DNA of 64,000 nt from Candidatus Fusobacterium pullicola (GTDB taxonomy: Bacteria; Fusobacteriota; Fusobacteriia; Fusobacteriales; Fusobacteriaceae), in the NCBI GenBank assembly GCA_018883725.1, contig JAHLFN010000076.1, positions 1 through 64,000 of the forward strand. Direction: 5' to 3'. The position numbers and the translations under genes were made by a program. This document shows positions 8,745 to 16,767 of the stretch, piece by piece; within the stretch, counting starts at the first letter, position 1; every line of letters begins with the position of its first letter. The notes below the pieces were generated by a model, which was given only the letters and a program-made list of their open reading frames with translations, did not search any database and had not been told where the DNA came from.

Positions 8745-9585
8745 AATTTTACATGCTAAGGATATAAATATTACTTTTGGTGCTCTTAGAGCTGTAAGTG
8801 ATTTTAATTTAGAATTAAGAGAGAAGGAATTAGTTGGACTTATCGGACCAAATGGAGCTGGAAAGACAACTGTATTTAATATATTAACTGGGGTATATTC
8901 TGCTACATCTGGAACTTACACTTTTAATGGAATAGAGGTAAAGAAAACTCCTACATATAAATTAGTAAGAAGAGGACTTGCTAGAACTTTCCAAAACATT
9001 AGACTTTTTAAAAATATGAGTGTATTAGATAATGTATTAGTAGCAAATAACTTTAATATGAAATATGGAGTTTTTACTGGAATTTTCCGTTTACCAAAAT
9101 TTTGGTTAGAGGAGAGAAGAGCAAAGAAAAAAGCTTTAAAACTTCTAAGAATTTTCGATTTAGATAAGTATGCCGATACTCCAGCTGGAAGTTTACCATA
9201 CGGACAACAAAGAAAATTAGAAATAGCTCGTGCTATGGCTACTAATCCAAAAGTTTTATTATTAGATGAACCAGCAGCAGGAATGAATCCTACTGAAACT
9301 GAAGAGTTAATGAAAACTATAAAGTTAATAAGAGATAAGTTTGGAATAGCAATTTTATTAATAGAACATGATATGAAACTGGTTTTAGGAATTTGTGAAA
9401 GACTTATAGTTTTAGATCATGGAACAATTATAGCTAGTGGAGATCCACAAAAAGTTGTTAATGATCCAGCAGTTGTTACTGCTTATTTAGGTAAAGATGA
9501 TGATGAAATTGATGAAGAGGAAGAGGAAAATAAAAAAATCGCTTCAGTAAAAGCTGAGATATTTAATGATGAGGAGGAAGAGTAA
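8734..9585 (+). CDS. livG: Branched-chain amino acid ABC ATPase LivG, with acidic tail
   Basis: ATPase subunit of 283 residues from the ATG at 8734, which is preceded by GGGGGG; the in-frame TTG at 8701 lies upstream of that site and is less likely. Walker A is GPNGAGKTT, the signature region is LPYGQQRKLEIARA (here SGGQ is replaced by YGQQ, as is usual for LivG) and Walker B is VLLLDEPAAG. The last 35 or so residues after AYLGKDD form an extra acidic tail rich in Asp and Glu. The gene overlaps livM by 11 bases and livF by one base. Confidence 0.92.
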   Translation: MSNRILHAKDINITFGALRAVSDFNLELREKELVGLIGPNGAGKTTVFNILTGVYSATSGTYTFNGIEVKKTPTYKLVRRGLARTFQNIRLFKNMSVLDNVLVANNFNMKYGVFTGIFRLPKFWLEERRAKKKALKLLRIFDLDKYADTPAGSLPYGQQRKLEIARAMATNPKVLLLDEPAAGMNPTETEELMKTIKLIRDKFGIAILLIEHDMKLVLGICERLIVLDHGTIIASGDPQKVVNDPAVVTAYLGKDDDEIDEEEEENKKIASVKAEIFNDEEEE

Positions 9586-10307
9586 TGGAAAGAGATATTA
9601 TGTTAGAGGTTAAAGATTTACATGTGTATTATGATAATATACATGCCTTAAAAGGAATATCTTTGAAAGTAGGAAAAGGAGAAGTAGTATCTTTAATAGG
9701 TGCCAATGGAGCTGGAAAAACCACTACTCTTCAAACAATATCTGGACTTATTCAATCAAGAAGTGGTGAAGTTATATTCGAAGGGAAGGATATAACTAAA
9801 GTGGAGTGTCATAAAATATGTAAAATGGGAATAGCTCAAGTTCCTGAAGGAAGAAGAGTTTTTGCTAGACTTCCTGTAAAAGATAATTTAAAATTAGGTG
9901 CGTTTACAGTTGATGATACTCCAGAAAATCTTGAAAAAGATAGAGCTAAATTTTATGAAGTTTTTCCAAGAATGGGAGAAAGAAAAAATCAACTTGCTGG
10001 AACTTTATCTGGTGGAGAGCAACAGATGCTAGCTATGGGAAGAGCTCTTATGAGTAGACCAAAACTTCTTATATTAGATGAGCCTTCAATGGGATTATCA
10101 CCTTTATTTGTAAAAGAGATATTTTCTGTAATTAAAAGATTGAAAGAGGCTGGAACTACAATACTTTTAGTTGAACAAAATGCTAAGATGGCTCTTTCTG
10201 TTGCTGACTATGCTTATGTTATTGAAACTGGAAAGATTACTATGGAAGGAAAGGCCAAGGATCTATTAAATAATGCTGATGTAAAGAAAGCTTATTTAGG
10301 AGCTTAA
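9585..10307 (+). CDS. livF: Branched-chain amino acid ABC ATPase LivF
   Basis: Second ATPase subunit, 240 residues, normal length. Walker A GANGAGKTT, signature LSGGEQQMLAMGRAL, Walker B LLILDEPSMGLSP and switch His region LLVEQN are all intact. It begins at an ATG sharing one base with the livG stop and preceded by GAGGAGGAAGAG; an internal ATG at 9600 is an alternative start. Last gene of the operon, followed by a terminator. Confidence 0.93.
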   Translation: MERDIMLEVKDLHVYYDNIHALKGISLKVGKGEVVSLIGANGAGKTTTLQTISGLIQSRSGEVIFEGKDITKVECHKICKMGIAQVPEGRRVFARLPVKDNLKLGAFTVDDTPENLEKDRAKFYEVFPRMGERKNQLAGTLSGGEQQMLAMGRALMSRPKLLILDEPSMGLSPLFVKEIFSVIKRLKEAGTTILLVEQNAKMALSVADYAYVIETGKITMEGKAKDLLNNADVKKAYLGA

Positions 10308-10332
10308 TAAAAACTTTGTACCATTTTATAAG

Positions 10333-10367
10333 GGCTATTGTATAAAATTTGCAATAGCCTATTTTTT
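10333..10367 (+). terminator. Intrinsic terminator of the liv operon
   Basis: GGCTATTG (10333-10340) pairs with CAATAGCC (10352-10359), followed by TATTTTTTATT. Confidence 0.88.
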
Positions 10368-10458
10368 ATTAAAAAAATTCTCCGTTTATTCACTATATTG
10401 ATAGCAATTTTTATTTTTAATTAATTAAATATTTATCAATATATTTCCGATTTTATTT

Positions 10459-10507
10459 TGATATACAAAATATTTATATTGACTATTTTAATATTTTGTG
10501 ATATCAT
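10459..10507 (+). promoter_or_regulatory. nik operon promoter inside a long inverted-repeat operator
   Basis: Promoter TTGACT (10479-10484), 17-base spacer, TATCAT (10502-10507) with a TG extension. It is embedded in an inverted repeat: TGATATACAAAATATT (10459-10474) against AATATTTTGTGATATCA (10490-10506), matching except for one extra base. A third half-site ACAAAATATT lies at 10533-10542, just before the ribosome site. A weaker inverted pair, ATATTGATA (10395-10403) and TATCAATAT (10434-10442), lies upstream. Separated half-sites around a promoter resemble operators of the nickel repressor NikR, though the bases differ from the E. coli site and no nikR gene is in the window. Confidence 0.6.
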
Positions 10508-10555
10508 TGTGATGTTGTTAAAATATCTAAACACAAAATATTAGAGGTGAATAAA

Positions 10556-12151
10556 ATGAGATATTATTTGACAAAGTTTCTAGTTGGAACTTTAATTATA
10601 GCTGGAATGCTAGGCTGTGATGGCAAAGAGAATGAAAAAGTCATTAAAAATGAAAAAGAAAAGAAAGATGAGTTAGTATTTGTAAATTATAGGGATATTA
10701 GAGATTTAAATCCCCATCTTTATGCTGGAGAGATGTATGCACAAGAGATGTTATATGAAACTCTTGTTAATATTGGTCCGAATGGGTATGAGCCATGTCT
10801 TGCAGAGAGTTGGAGTATAAGTGAAGATGGAAAAGTATACACATTCAATATAAGAAAAGGAGTAACTTTTTCAGATGGAACAATTTGTGATGCCAATGCT
10901 ATTAAGGCAAACTTTGATGCTATTTTAGAAAATAAGAGCAGACATACTTGGTTAGAAATGATGCATCTTTTAGAAAGTGTGGATCTAGTAGATGATTACA
11001 CAATACAGATAAAATTAAGTAAACCATACTATCCAATGCTTACAGAATTAGGAGTAACTAGACCTTTTGCAATGATATCTCCAAAAGCTATGAAAAATGG
11101 TTCAACTAAGAATGGAGTAAATGCTTATATAGGAACGGGACCATATATCTTAAAAGATTTTGTGACAGATGAGTATGCTATATTTGAAGCTAATGAAAAT
11201 TATTGGGGAAAAGTTCCAGAAATTAAAAAGATTTTAGTAAAAGTAATTCCAGATAATCAAACTCGTATCTTAGCACTAGAGAAAGGAGAGATAGATTTAA
11301 TATTTGGAAAAAATATGATAGATGCTGATGCAGTAAATAAATATAAGAATAGTGATAAATTTACAGTAGCCCTATCTGAACCAACTTCAACTAGACAAAT
11401 TGTTATAAATACAAGTAATCCAATATTAAAAGATAAAAATATAAGATATGCTTTACAACATGCTACTAATAAAGAGGCTATATCTAAAGGAGTATTTTAT
11501 GGTTTAGAAAAGCCAGCTGATACATTGTTTTCAAAGACAACTCCTTATTGTAATATTGATCTAAAGCCATTTAATTTTGATATAGATTTAGCTAATAAAT
11601 ATTTAGATCAAAGTGGTTGGGTAAAAGGTAAGGATGGTATTCGTACTAAAAATGGTAAAAAATTAGAGTTAAATCTATTGTATAATAGTGATAGTGTTAC
11701 AGAGAAAACTATTTCTGAATATTTACAGGCAGAATATAAAAAAATAGGAATAGCTATAAATATTATAGGACAAGAAGAGCAATCTTATCGTGATAATATG
11801 AAAGCAGGAAATTTTGATATGGTATTTAATATTTGTTGGGGAACACCATATGATCCTCAATCTTCTTTAGCTGCAATGCGTCAACGTGTGTATGGAGATT
11901 ATGCAGCTCAATTAGGATTAGAAGATAAGGCAGAGATAGATGAGGCTATAACAAAAATTCTTGTTTCTACAGATGAAGAAGAAAGACAAAATTTATATAC
12001 ATTTGTATTGACAAGATTACATGAAGATGCTGTATATATTCCACTTACTTATGAGTGTAATAAAGCAATTTATACTTCTGATTTAAAAAATGTTAAATTT
12101 ACACAAACTCAATATGAAGTTCCATTTGCTGAAATGACTTTTGGAAATTAA
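10556..12151 (+). CDS. nikA: Nickel/metallophore ABC transporter substrate-binding lipoprotein
   Basis: Family 5 solute receptor of about 531 residues with lipobox GMLGC (Cys near residue 21). It carries the NikA/CntA hallmark DLNPHLYAGEMYAQEMLYE just after the mature start, then LAESWSISEDGKVYTFNIR and IGTGPYI. These proteins bind nickel (or cobalt) as a complex with histidine or a small chelator. I start at ATG 10556, spaced six bases from AGAGGTG; the GTG at 10547 lies inside that site. First gene of a six-gene operon with two permeases, two ATPases and a deacylase. Confidence 0.8.
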   Translation: MRYYLTKFLVGTLIIAGMLGCDGKENEKVIKNEKEKKDELVFVNYRDIRDLNPHLYAGEMYAQEMLYETLVNIGPNGYEPCLAESWSISEDGKVYTFNIRKGVTFSDGTICDANAIKANFDAILENKSRHTWLEMMHLLESVDLVDDYTIQIKLSKPYYPMLTELGVTRPFAMISPKAMKNGSTKNGVNAYIGTGPYILKDFVTDEYAIFEANENYWGKVPEIKKILVKVIPDNQTRILALEKGEIDLIFGKNMIDADAVNKYKNSDKFTVALSEPTSTRQIVINTSNPILKDKNIRYALQHATNKEAISKGVFYGLEKPADTLFSKTTPYCNIDLKPFNFDIDLANKYLDQSGWVKGKDGIRTKNGKKLELNLLYNSDSVTEKTISEYLQAEYKKIGIAINIIGQEEQSYRDNMKAGNFDMVFNICWGTPYDPQSSLAAMRQRVYGDYAAQLGLEDKAEIDEAITKILVSTDEEERQNLYTFVLTRLHEDAVYIPLTYECNKAIYTSDLKNVKFTQTQYEVPFAEMTFGN

Positions 12152-12163
12152 TTATAGGATACC

Positions 12164-12190
12164 ATAGGGATAGGCATAGCCTATCCCTAT
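12164..12190 (+). other. Perfect hairpin between nikA and nikB
   Basis: Twelve-base arms ATAGGGATAGGC and GCCTATCCCTAT around an ATA loop, followed only by TTATT. Without a proper T-run it probably acts as a partial terminator or as a stabiliser for the nikA message, as at the same place in the liv operon. Confidence 0.65.
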
Positions 12191-12208
12191 TTATTAAAAG
12201 GAGGAAAA

Positions 12209-13150
12209 GTGAAAAATTATATTATTAAAAGAATTTTGATGAGTATTCCATTACTTATTTGTATTTCCTTTGTTTGCTTTATATTTATAAATTTAATTCC
12301 TTCAGATCCAGCTGAAGTAGCTTTAAGAGTTAGACAAACTCCTATAATTACAGAGGAAGCTATTGCACAAGTAAGAGAAGAGTTAGGCTTAAATGATCCA
12401 TTTTTTATAAGATATATAAAGTGGTTTTTTCAGTGTTTAGCTTTAAATTTTGGAGTAAGTTATACAAATCCTACTCGTACAGTTTTAGGTGAGATAGGAA
12501 GATGTCTTCCAGCAACCTTACAATTAGCGGGACTTTCTTTAGTTTTTGTTATATTTTTAAGTTTACCTATTGGCTTTCTGTGTGCTGCATACAAAGATTC
12601 TTGGTTTGATAAAATTATGAGAGGAATTGTTTTTATGACTACAGCAATGCCAGCTTATTGGATAGGGTTATTAATGATTTGGTTAATAAGTATAAAACTT
12701 GATTTATTGCCTACAAGTGGGGCAGGTTCTTTTAAACATCTGATTTTACCAGCTTTTACAGTATCACTTACATATATATCTACATACATAAGACTAATTA
12801 GAAATAATATGTTAGAGAATATGAAAGAAGATTATGTTCTTTATGCTAATGTAAGAGGACTACAGCAAAAAAATATTTTAAGAAAGCATATTTTAAAAAA
12901 CTCTCTTCATTCATGTATTACAGCAATAGGAATGAGCATACCACAACTTATTGCAGGGACTATAGTAGTAGAAAATGTTTTTGCATGGCCAGGAATAGGA
13001 AAACTTTGTATAGCTTCTATTTTTAATAGAGATTATCCTGTGATACAGGCATATGTTTTAATGGTCGGAACACTTTTTGTTATGTTTAATTTAATATTTG
13101 ATATAATCCAATATGTTTCTGATCCAAGACTTAGAAAGGGGATGGATTAA
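12209..13150 (+). CDS. nikB: Nickel-type ABC permease NikB
   Basis: Inner membrane permease of 313 residues with about six membrane segments and the DppB/NikB-type N-terminus KRILMSIPLLICISF. The AAA-like loop ANVRGLQQKNILRKHILKN near residue 213 couples to the ATPases. It starts with GTG at 12209, preceded by AAAGGAGGAAAA; no better ATG is available. Five bases separate it from nikC. Confidence 0.85.
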   Translation: MKNYIIKRILMSIPLLICISFVCFIFINLIPSDPAEVALRVRQTPIITEEAIAQVREELGLNDPFFIRYIKWFFQCLALNFGVSYTNPTRTVLGEIGRCLPATLQLAGLSLVFVIFLSLPIGFLCAAYKDSWFDKIMRGIVFMTTAMPAYWIGLLMIWLISIKLDLLPTSGAGSFKHLILPAFTVSLTYISTYIRLIRNNMLENMKEDYVLYANVRGLQQKNILRKHILKNSLHSCITAIGMSIPQLIAGTIVVENVFAWPGIGKLCIASIFNRDYPVIQAYVLMVGTLFVMFNLIFDIIQYVSDPRLRKGMD

Positions 13151-13155
13151 AAAAT

Positions 13156-13980
13156 ATGATTAAAAGACTTTTAAAAAATAAGATGGCTTTAATATGTATA
13201 GCTTTAATTTTAATGTTAGTTTTTATGGGAATTTTTGCCCCACTAGTAGCACCAAATGATCCTTATGAAAATAATATTTTAAATAAATTTGCACCTTATT
13301 CATGGCAATATCCATTAGGAACTGATCATTTAGGAAGATGTGTTTTGTCAAGAATGATATATGGAATAAGACCTACACTTTTCTTATCATTAGTTACAAT
13401 GGTCGGAACTATCGGTATAGGAACGTTGATGGGATTGTTATCAGGATATTTTAAAGGAATAATTGATAATGTAATAATGAGAATAGTTGATATGATGCTT
13501 TCTTTCCCGAGCCAAATAATGATATTAGCTGTAGTAGCTTTATTAGGAGTAGATATTAGGAACGTTATTATAGCTAATGTTTTTATTAAATGGGCTTGGT
13601 ATGCAAGAATGATCAGAACAAATGTTATAAAATATACAGATAAAAATTTTATTCTTTTTTCAAGATGTATAGGCTCTGGAGAAAAATTTATACTTTTTAG
13701 GCATATGCTTCCTTGTATTGCTTCAGAAATGGCTGTATTAGCTACTTTAGATATTGGATGGGCTATTTTAAATATTTCTACTCTCTCTTTTTTAGGACTT
13801 GGAGTACAAGCTCCTATTCCCGAGTGGGGAGCTATGTTGAATGAGGCAAAAAATGTAATGACTACTAATCCAATACAAATGATAGCTCCAGGTGTAGCAG
13901 TAGTAATTTTAGTAGCAGCTTTTAATTTTTTAGGAGATTGTTTAAGAGATGCTTTTGATCCAAAGGAGGCAGAAATTTAA
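13156..13980 (+). CDS. nikC: Nickel-type ABC permease NikC
   Basis: Second permease subunit, 274 residues. It has the DppC/NikC-type LGTDHLGRCVLSRMIYG motif near residue 54 and the PEWGAMLNEA segment near residue 223 that follows the coupling loop. About six membrane segments. It pairs with NikB. Its stop overlaps the nikD start by one base (TAATG). Confidence 0.87.
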   Translation: MIKRLLKNKMALICIALILMLVFMGIFAPLVAPNDPYENNILNKFAPYSWQYPLGTDHLGRCVLSRMIYGIRPTLFLSLVTMVGTIGIGTLMGLLSGYFKGIIDNVIMRIVDMMLSFPSQIMILAVVALLGVDIRNVIIANVFIKWAWYARMIRTNVIKYTDKNFILFSRCIGSGEKFILFRHMLPCIASEMAVLATLDIGWAILNISTLSFLGLGVQAPIPEWGAMLNEAKNVMTTNPIQMIAPGVAVVILVAAFNFLGDCLRDAFDPKEAEI

Positions 13981-14819
13981 TGAAAAAAACGTTATTGAAG
14001 GTAGAAAATATTTCTATATTTTTGAGAAAAAAGAGTATAAAAAAAAGTTTAGTTGAAAATGTTTCTTTTGAATTAAAAGAGGGAGAGTGTCTTGGGATTC
14101 TAGGAGAGAGTGGAAGTGGGAAAAGTTTAACTTGCAAATCAATTATGGGATTATTAGATAATAAAACTTTTTTTACTGAAGGAAAAGCTATATATAATGG
14201 AGAAAATCTTTTGGAAGCAAAGGGTGAAGATCTAAGAAAATTAAGAGGAAAAGAAATTGCTATGATTTTACAAAATCCTATGACTTGCTTTGATCCTTTA
14301 TATACAGTAGGTTATCAAATAATGGAGACATTTGTAGAGCATACTTCACTTTCAGCTCAAGAGATAAAAAAGAAATCCATTGAAATTTTAGAAAAGATGC
14401 AGTTAAAAAATCCAGAAGATATTCTTTCAAAATTTCCTCATCAATTAAGTGGTGGAATGTTACAAAGAATAATGATAGGGCTAGCTTTATCGATGAATCC
14501 TAATTTTATAATAGCAGATGAACCAACTACAGCTATTGATGCTATTACACAATTTGAAATTATGAAAGAGTTTCAAAAAATAAAAAATAGCGGTAAAGTT
14601 GGAATGATTTTCATCTCACATGATTTAGGAGTAATTTCTGAAATAGCTGACTATATTATTGTAATGAACAAGGGAAAAATTGTTTCACAAGGAAAGAAGA
14701 ATGAAGTTTTTTCCAAAACTAAAGATGAATTTACCAAGATGTTAATAGAAAAAAAGTTAGCAGTTATGAATAGATATAAAAAGATTATGAAAGGGGAGAA
14801 AGATGTTATTAGAGGCTAA
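13980..14819 (+). CDS. nikD: Nickel-type ABC ATPase NikD
   Basis: ATPase of 279 residues. Walker A is GESGSGKSL, the signature is LSGGMLQRIMIGLAL (as in NikD) and Walker B is FIIADEPTTAID, followed by ISHDLGVI for the switch His. The signature with GGM is typical of the D subunit of nickel and peptide importers. It overlaps nikC by one base and nikE by 17 bases, so translation is coupled. Confidence 0.87.
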   Translation: MKKTLLKVENISIFLRKKSIKKSLVENVSFELKEGECLGILGESGSGKSLTCKSIMGLLDNKTFFTEGKAIYNGENLLEAKGEDLRKLRGKEIAMILQNPMTCFDPLYTVGYQIMETFVEHTSLSAQEIKKKSIEILEKMQLKNPEDILSKFPHQLSGGMLQRIMIGLALSMNPNFIIADEPTTAIDAITQFEIMKEFQKIKNSGKVGMIFISHDLGVISEIADYIIVMNKGKIVSQGKKNEVFSKTKDEFTKMLIEKKLAVMNRYKKIMKGEKDVIRG

Positions 14820-15600
14820 AAATATAAATGTAAGTTTTAAAAAGGAGAATCAAAAAACAATTTTTGGTAAAGAAAGACAACAGGTTATTAAAAATGTATC
14901 CCTTTCATTAAAAAAGGGAGAATGTCTTGGAATAATAGGAGAGAGTGGAAGTGGGAAATCTACTTTAGGAAAAACTTTAATTGGACTTTTAAAACCAGAC
15001 AGTGGAAATATAATTTTTGATGGAGTAGATATGTATAATGCTACTAAAGAGGAAAAAAGAAAGATACAACAGAAGATAAGTATTGTATTTCAAGATTATA
15101 CATCTTCTGCCAATCCTCGTTTTTTAGTCAAAGATATTATAGGGGAATCTTTGAGAGTATTAGAGAGAAAGCTTGGAAAAAAAATAGATAAGGTTAGTAA
15201 AATAAAAGAGCTATTGGAAACAGTAGGCTTAAATGAAGGTTTTATGAATAGATACCCTCATGAATTAAGTGGTGGACAATTACAAAGAGTATGTATAGCT
15301 AGAGCCGTAGCTACAGAACCACAATTTATTCTTTTAGATGAAGCTATTAGTTCTTTAGATGCTTCTACTCAAACTCAAGTAATGGATTTACTAAAAAATT
15401 TGCAGAATAAATATAAATTATCATATATTTTTATTACCCATGACTTACCATCTGTTACATATATATGTGATAAAGTGCTATTTTTTCATGATGGAGAAAT
15501 TGTAGAAAAGGTAGAGGATATTTATAAACTTTCAAAAGTAAAAAGTTCTTATGCTAAAAAATTATTAAATTCTATTTTAGAAATAGATTTTGATAATTAA
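14803..15600 (+). CDS. nikE: Nickel-type ABC ATPase NikE
   Basis: ATPase of 265 residues. Walker A GESGSGKST, signature LSGGQLQRVCIARAV, and a Walker B of FILLDEAISSLD. The DEA(I/V)SSLD form, rather than DEPTSALD, is characteristic of NikE/CntF proteins and supports metal over peptide transport. A GGGGAG site precedes the ATG, inside the end of nikD. Confidence 0.88.
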   Translation: MLLEAKNINVSFKKENQKTIFGKERQQVIKNVSLSLKKGECLGIIGESGSGKSTLGKTLIGLLKPDSGNIIFDGVDMYNATKEEKRKIQQKISIVFQDYTSSANPRFLVKDIIGESLRVLERKLGKKIDKVSKIKELLETVGLNEGFMNRYPHELSGGQLQRVCIARAVATEPQFILLDEAISSLDASTQTQVMDLLKNLQNKYKLSYIFITHDLPSVTYICDKVLFFHDGEIVEKVEDIYKLSKVKSSYAKKLLNSILEIDFDN

Positions 15601-15652
15601 AATTATTTAAAAGATTTTAACTATAAAGTAATTATTGATTAAGGAGTAAAAT

Positions 15653-16591
15653 ATGGAATTTAAATTAGGAAATATAGTTTGTAAATTAGGAGAGAAAGTT
15701 TCAGGATTTTGGGATATTGAAGGATATAGTATTCCTACTACTATAATAAATGGGAAAAAAAGTGGAAAAATAGTAGCTATATCTTCTGGAATACATAATT
15801 GTGAATATGTGGGAATACAGAGTGCTATTGAACTTTCTCAAGAGATAGATCCAGTAAATATAAATGGGACAGTTATAATATTTCATCCAGTTAATTATTC
15901 AGGTTTCTTTCATAAAATTCCAGCTGTGATGCCTGAGGATAACAAGAACTTAAATAGAGCTTTTCCAGGAATTGAGAATGGAAGTACAGCGGATAAGATA
16001 GCCTATCACTTTTCTAAGTTTCTTTATCCTCAATTGGATTTTTTTATAGATTTACATGGTGGAGACTTATATGAAAGAGCTACAAATTTTGTATACTCTC
16101 CAGGAATAGGAGATAATAAAGTTATAGAAGTATCTCACGAAGTTGCTCAAGTACTTTCTGTTCCTTATAGAGTAAGATCTTCAGCTAAAACAGGAGCATA
16201 TAATTCTGCAGCTATTCAAGGAGTTCCCTCTATGTTAATTGAAAGAGGGGGAAATGGACTTTGGAACAATGAAGAAGTGAAAGAGTATAAAAAGGATATT
16301 CTTTCTGTTTTAGGATACTTCAATATTATAGACTTTTTAAATGAGAAGAATTTAAATCAAAAAGAGATTAGTATAGCTGAATATATTTCTTCTGAAGTAG
16401 ATGGATTTTGGTATCCTAGATATAAAGCTGGAGAAAAATTTAATGAAGGAGATTTGTTAGGAGAAATCAAAGATTGCTTTGGAAATATTATTACTTCATA
16501 CTATGCAGAATTTGATGGAGTTATACTATATGGAGTCTTTTCATTAGCAATAAAAAAATCTGAAGAAATCTTAGCTTATGGTAAAATTTAA
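15653..16591 (+). CDS. M14-type deacylase (succinylglutamate desuccinylase/aspartoacylase family)
   Basis: Zinc amidohydrolase-like protein of 312 residues. Zinc ligands are visible as GIHNCEYVG near residue 46 (His-x-x-Glu) and FIDLHGGD near residue 127 (His), with LNRAFPG supplying the substrate Arg and MLIERGG near residue 201 the catalytic Glu. The last 70 residues form the beta-barrel domain usual in AstE/AspA. The family removes acyl groups from N-acyl amino acids. It follows nikE by 52 bases with no terminator between, suggesting that it processes the ligand imported by the transporter, for example an acylated or peptide-like metal chelator. The actual substrate is unknown. Confidence 0.75.
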   Translation: MEFKLGNIVCKLGEKVSGFWDIEGYSIPTTIINGKKSGKIVAISSGIHNCEYVGIQSAIELSQEIDPVNINGTVIIFHPVNYSGFFHKIPAVMPEDNKNLNRAFPGIENGSTADKIAYHFSKFLYPQLDFFIDLHGGDLYERATNFVYSPGIGDNKVIEVSHEVAQVLSVPYRVRSSAKTGAYNSAAIQGVPSMLIERGGNGLWNNEEVKEYKKDILSVLGYFNIIDFLNEKNLNQKEISIAEYISSEVDGFWYPRYKAGEKFNEGDLLGEIKDCFGNIITSYYAEFDGVILYGVFSLAIKKSEEILAYGKI

Positions 16592-16609
16592 ATTGTTTCA
16601 AATTTTTTC

Positions 16610-16638
16610 TTGCAATTTATTAAAAGTTATGATATCAT
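16610..16638 (+). promoter_or_regulatory. pyrG promoter
   Basis: TTGCAA (16610-16615), 17-base spacer, TATCAT (16633-16638) with a TG extension. Transcripts would carry a leader of about 120 bases containing the hairpins at 16670-16691 and 16711-16738 before pyrG. Confidence 0.7.
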
Positions 16639-16710
16639 AAATACGTTAATTAAAAAAGTATATATGAGTAAGAAAACAAAGAACTTTTCTTAAAAAATAA
16701 AAAACTAGCA

Positions 16711-16738
16711 AGGCGAATTTTTTTTTTCGCCTTTTTTT
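16711..16738 (+). terminator. Terminator in the pyrG leader (probable attenuator)
   Basis: AGGCGAA (16711-16717) and TTCGCCT (16726-16732) around an all-T loop, followed by seven T. It lies after the pyrG promoter and before its start codon, so it can cut off leader transcripts. It may also stop read-through from the nik operon. A smaller hairpin, AAGAAAA/TTTTCTT at 16670-16691, precedes it. Confidence 0.8.
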
Positions 16739-16767
16739 ATTTATTAAATTTTTTAGGAGGTTATTAA

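Noticed and set aside
16664-16693. Nine-codon frame in the pyrG leader (ATG AGT AAG ...)
   Set aside because: No ribosome site precedes it and no codon bias is linked to pyrimidine control; the A/T hairpin there explains the sequence.
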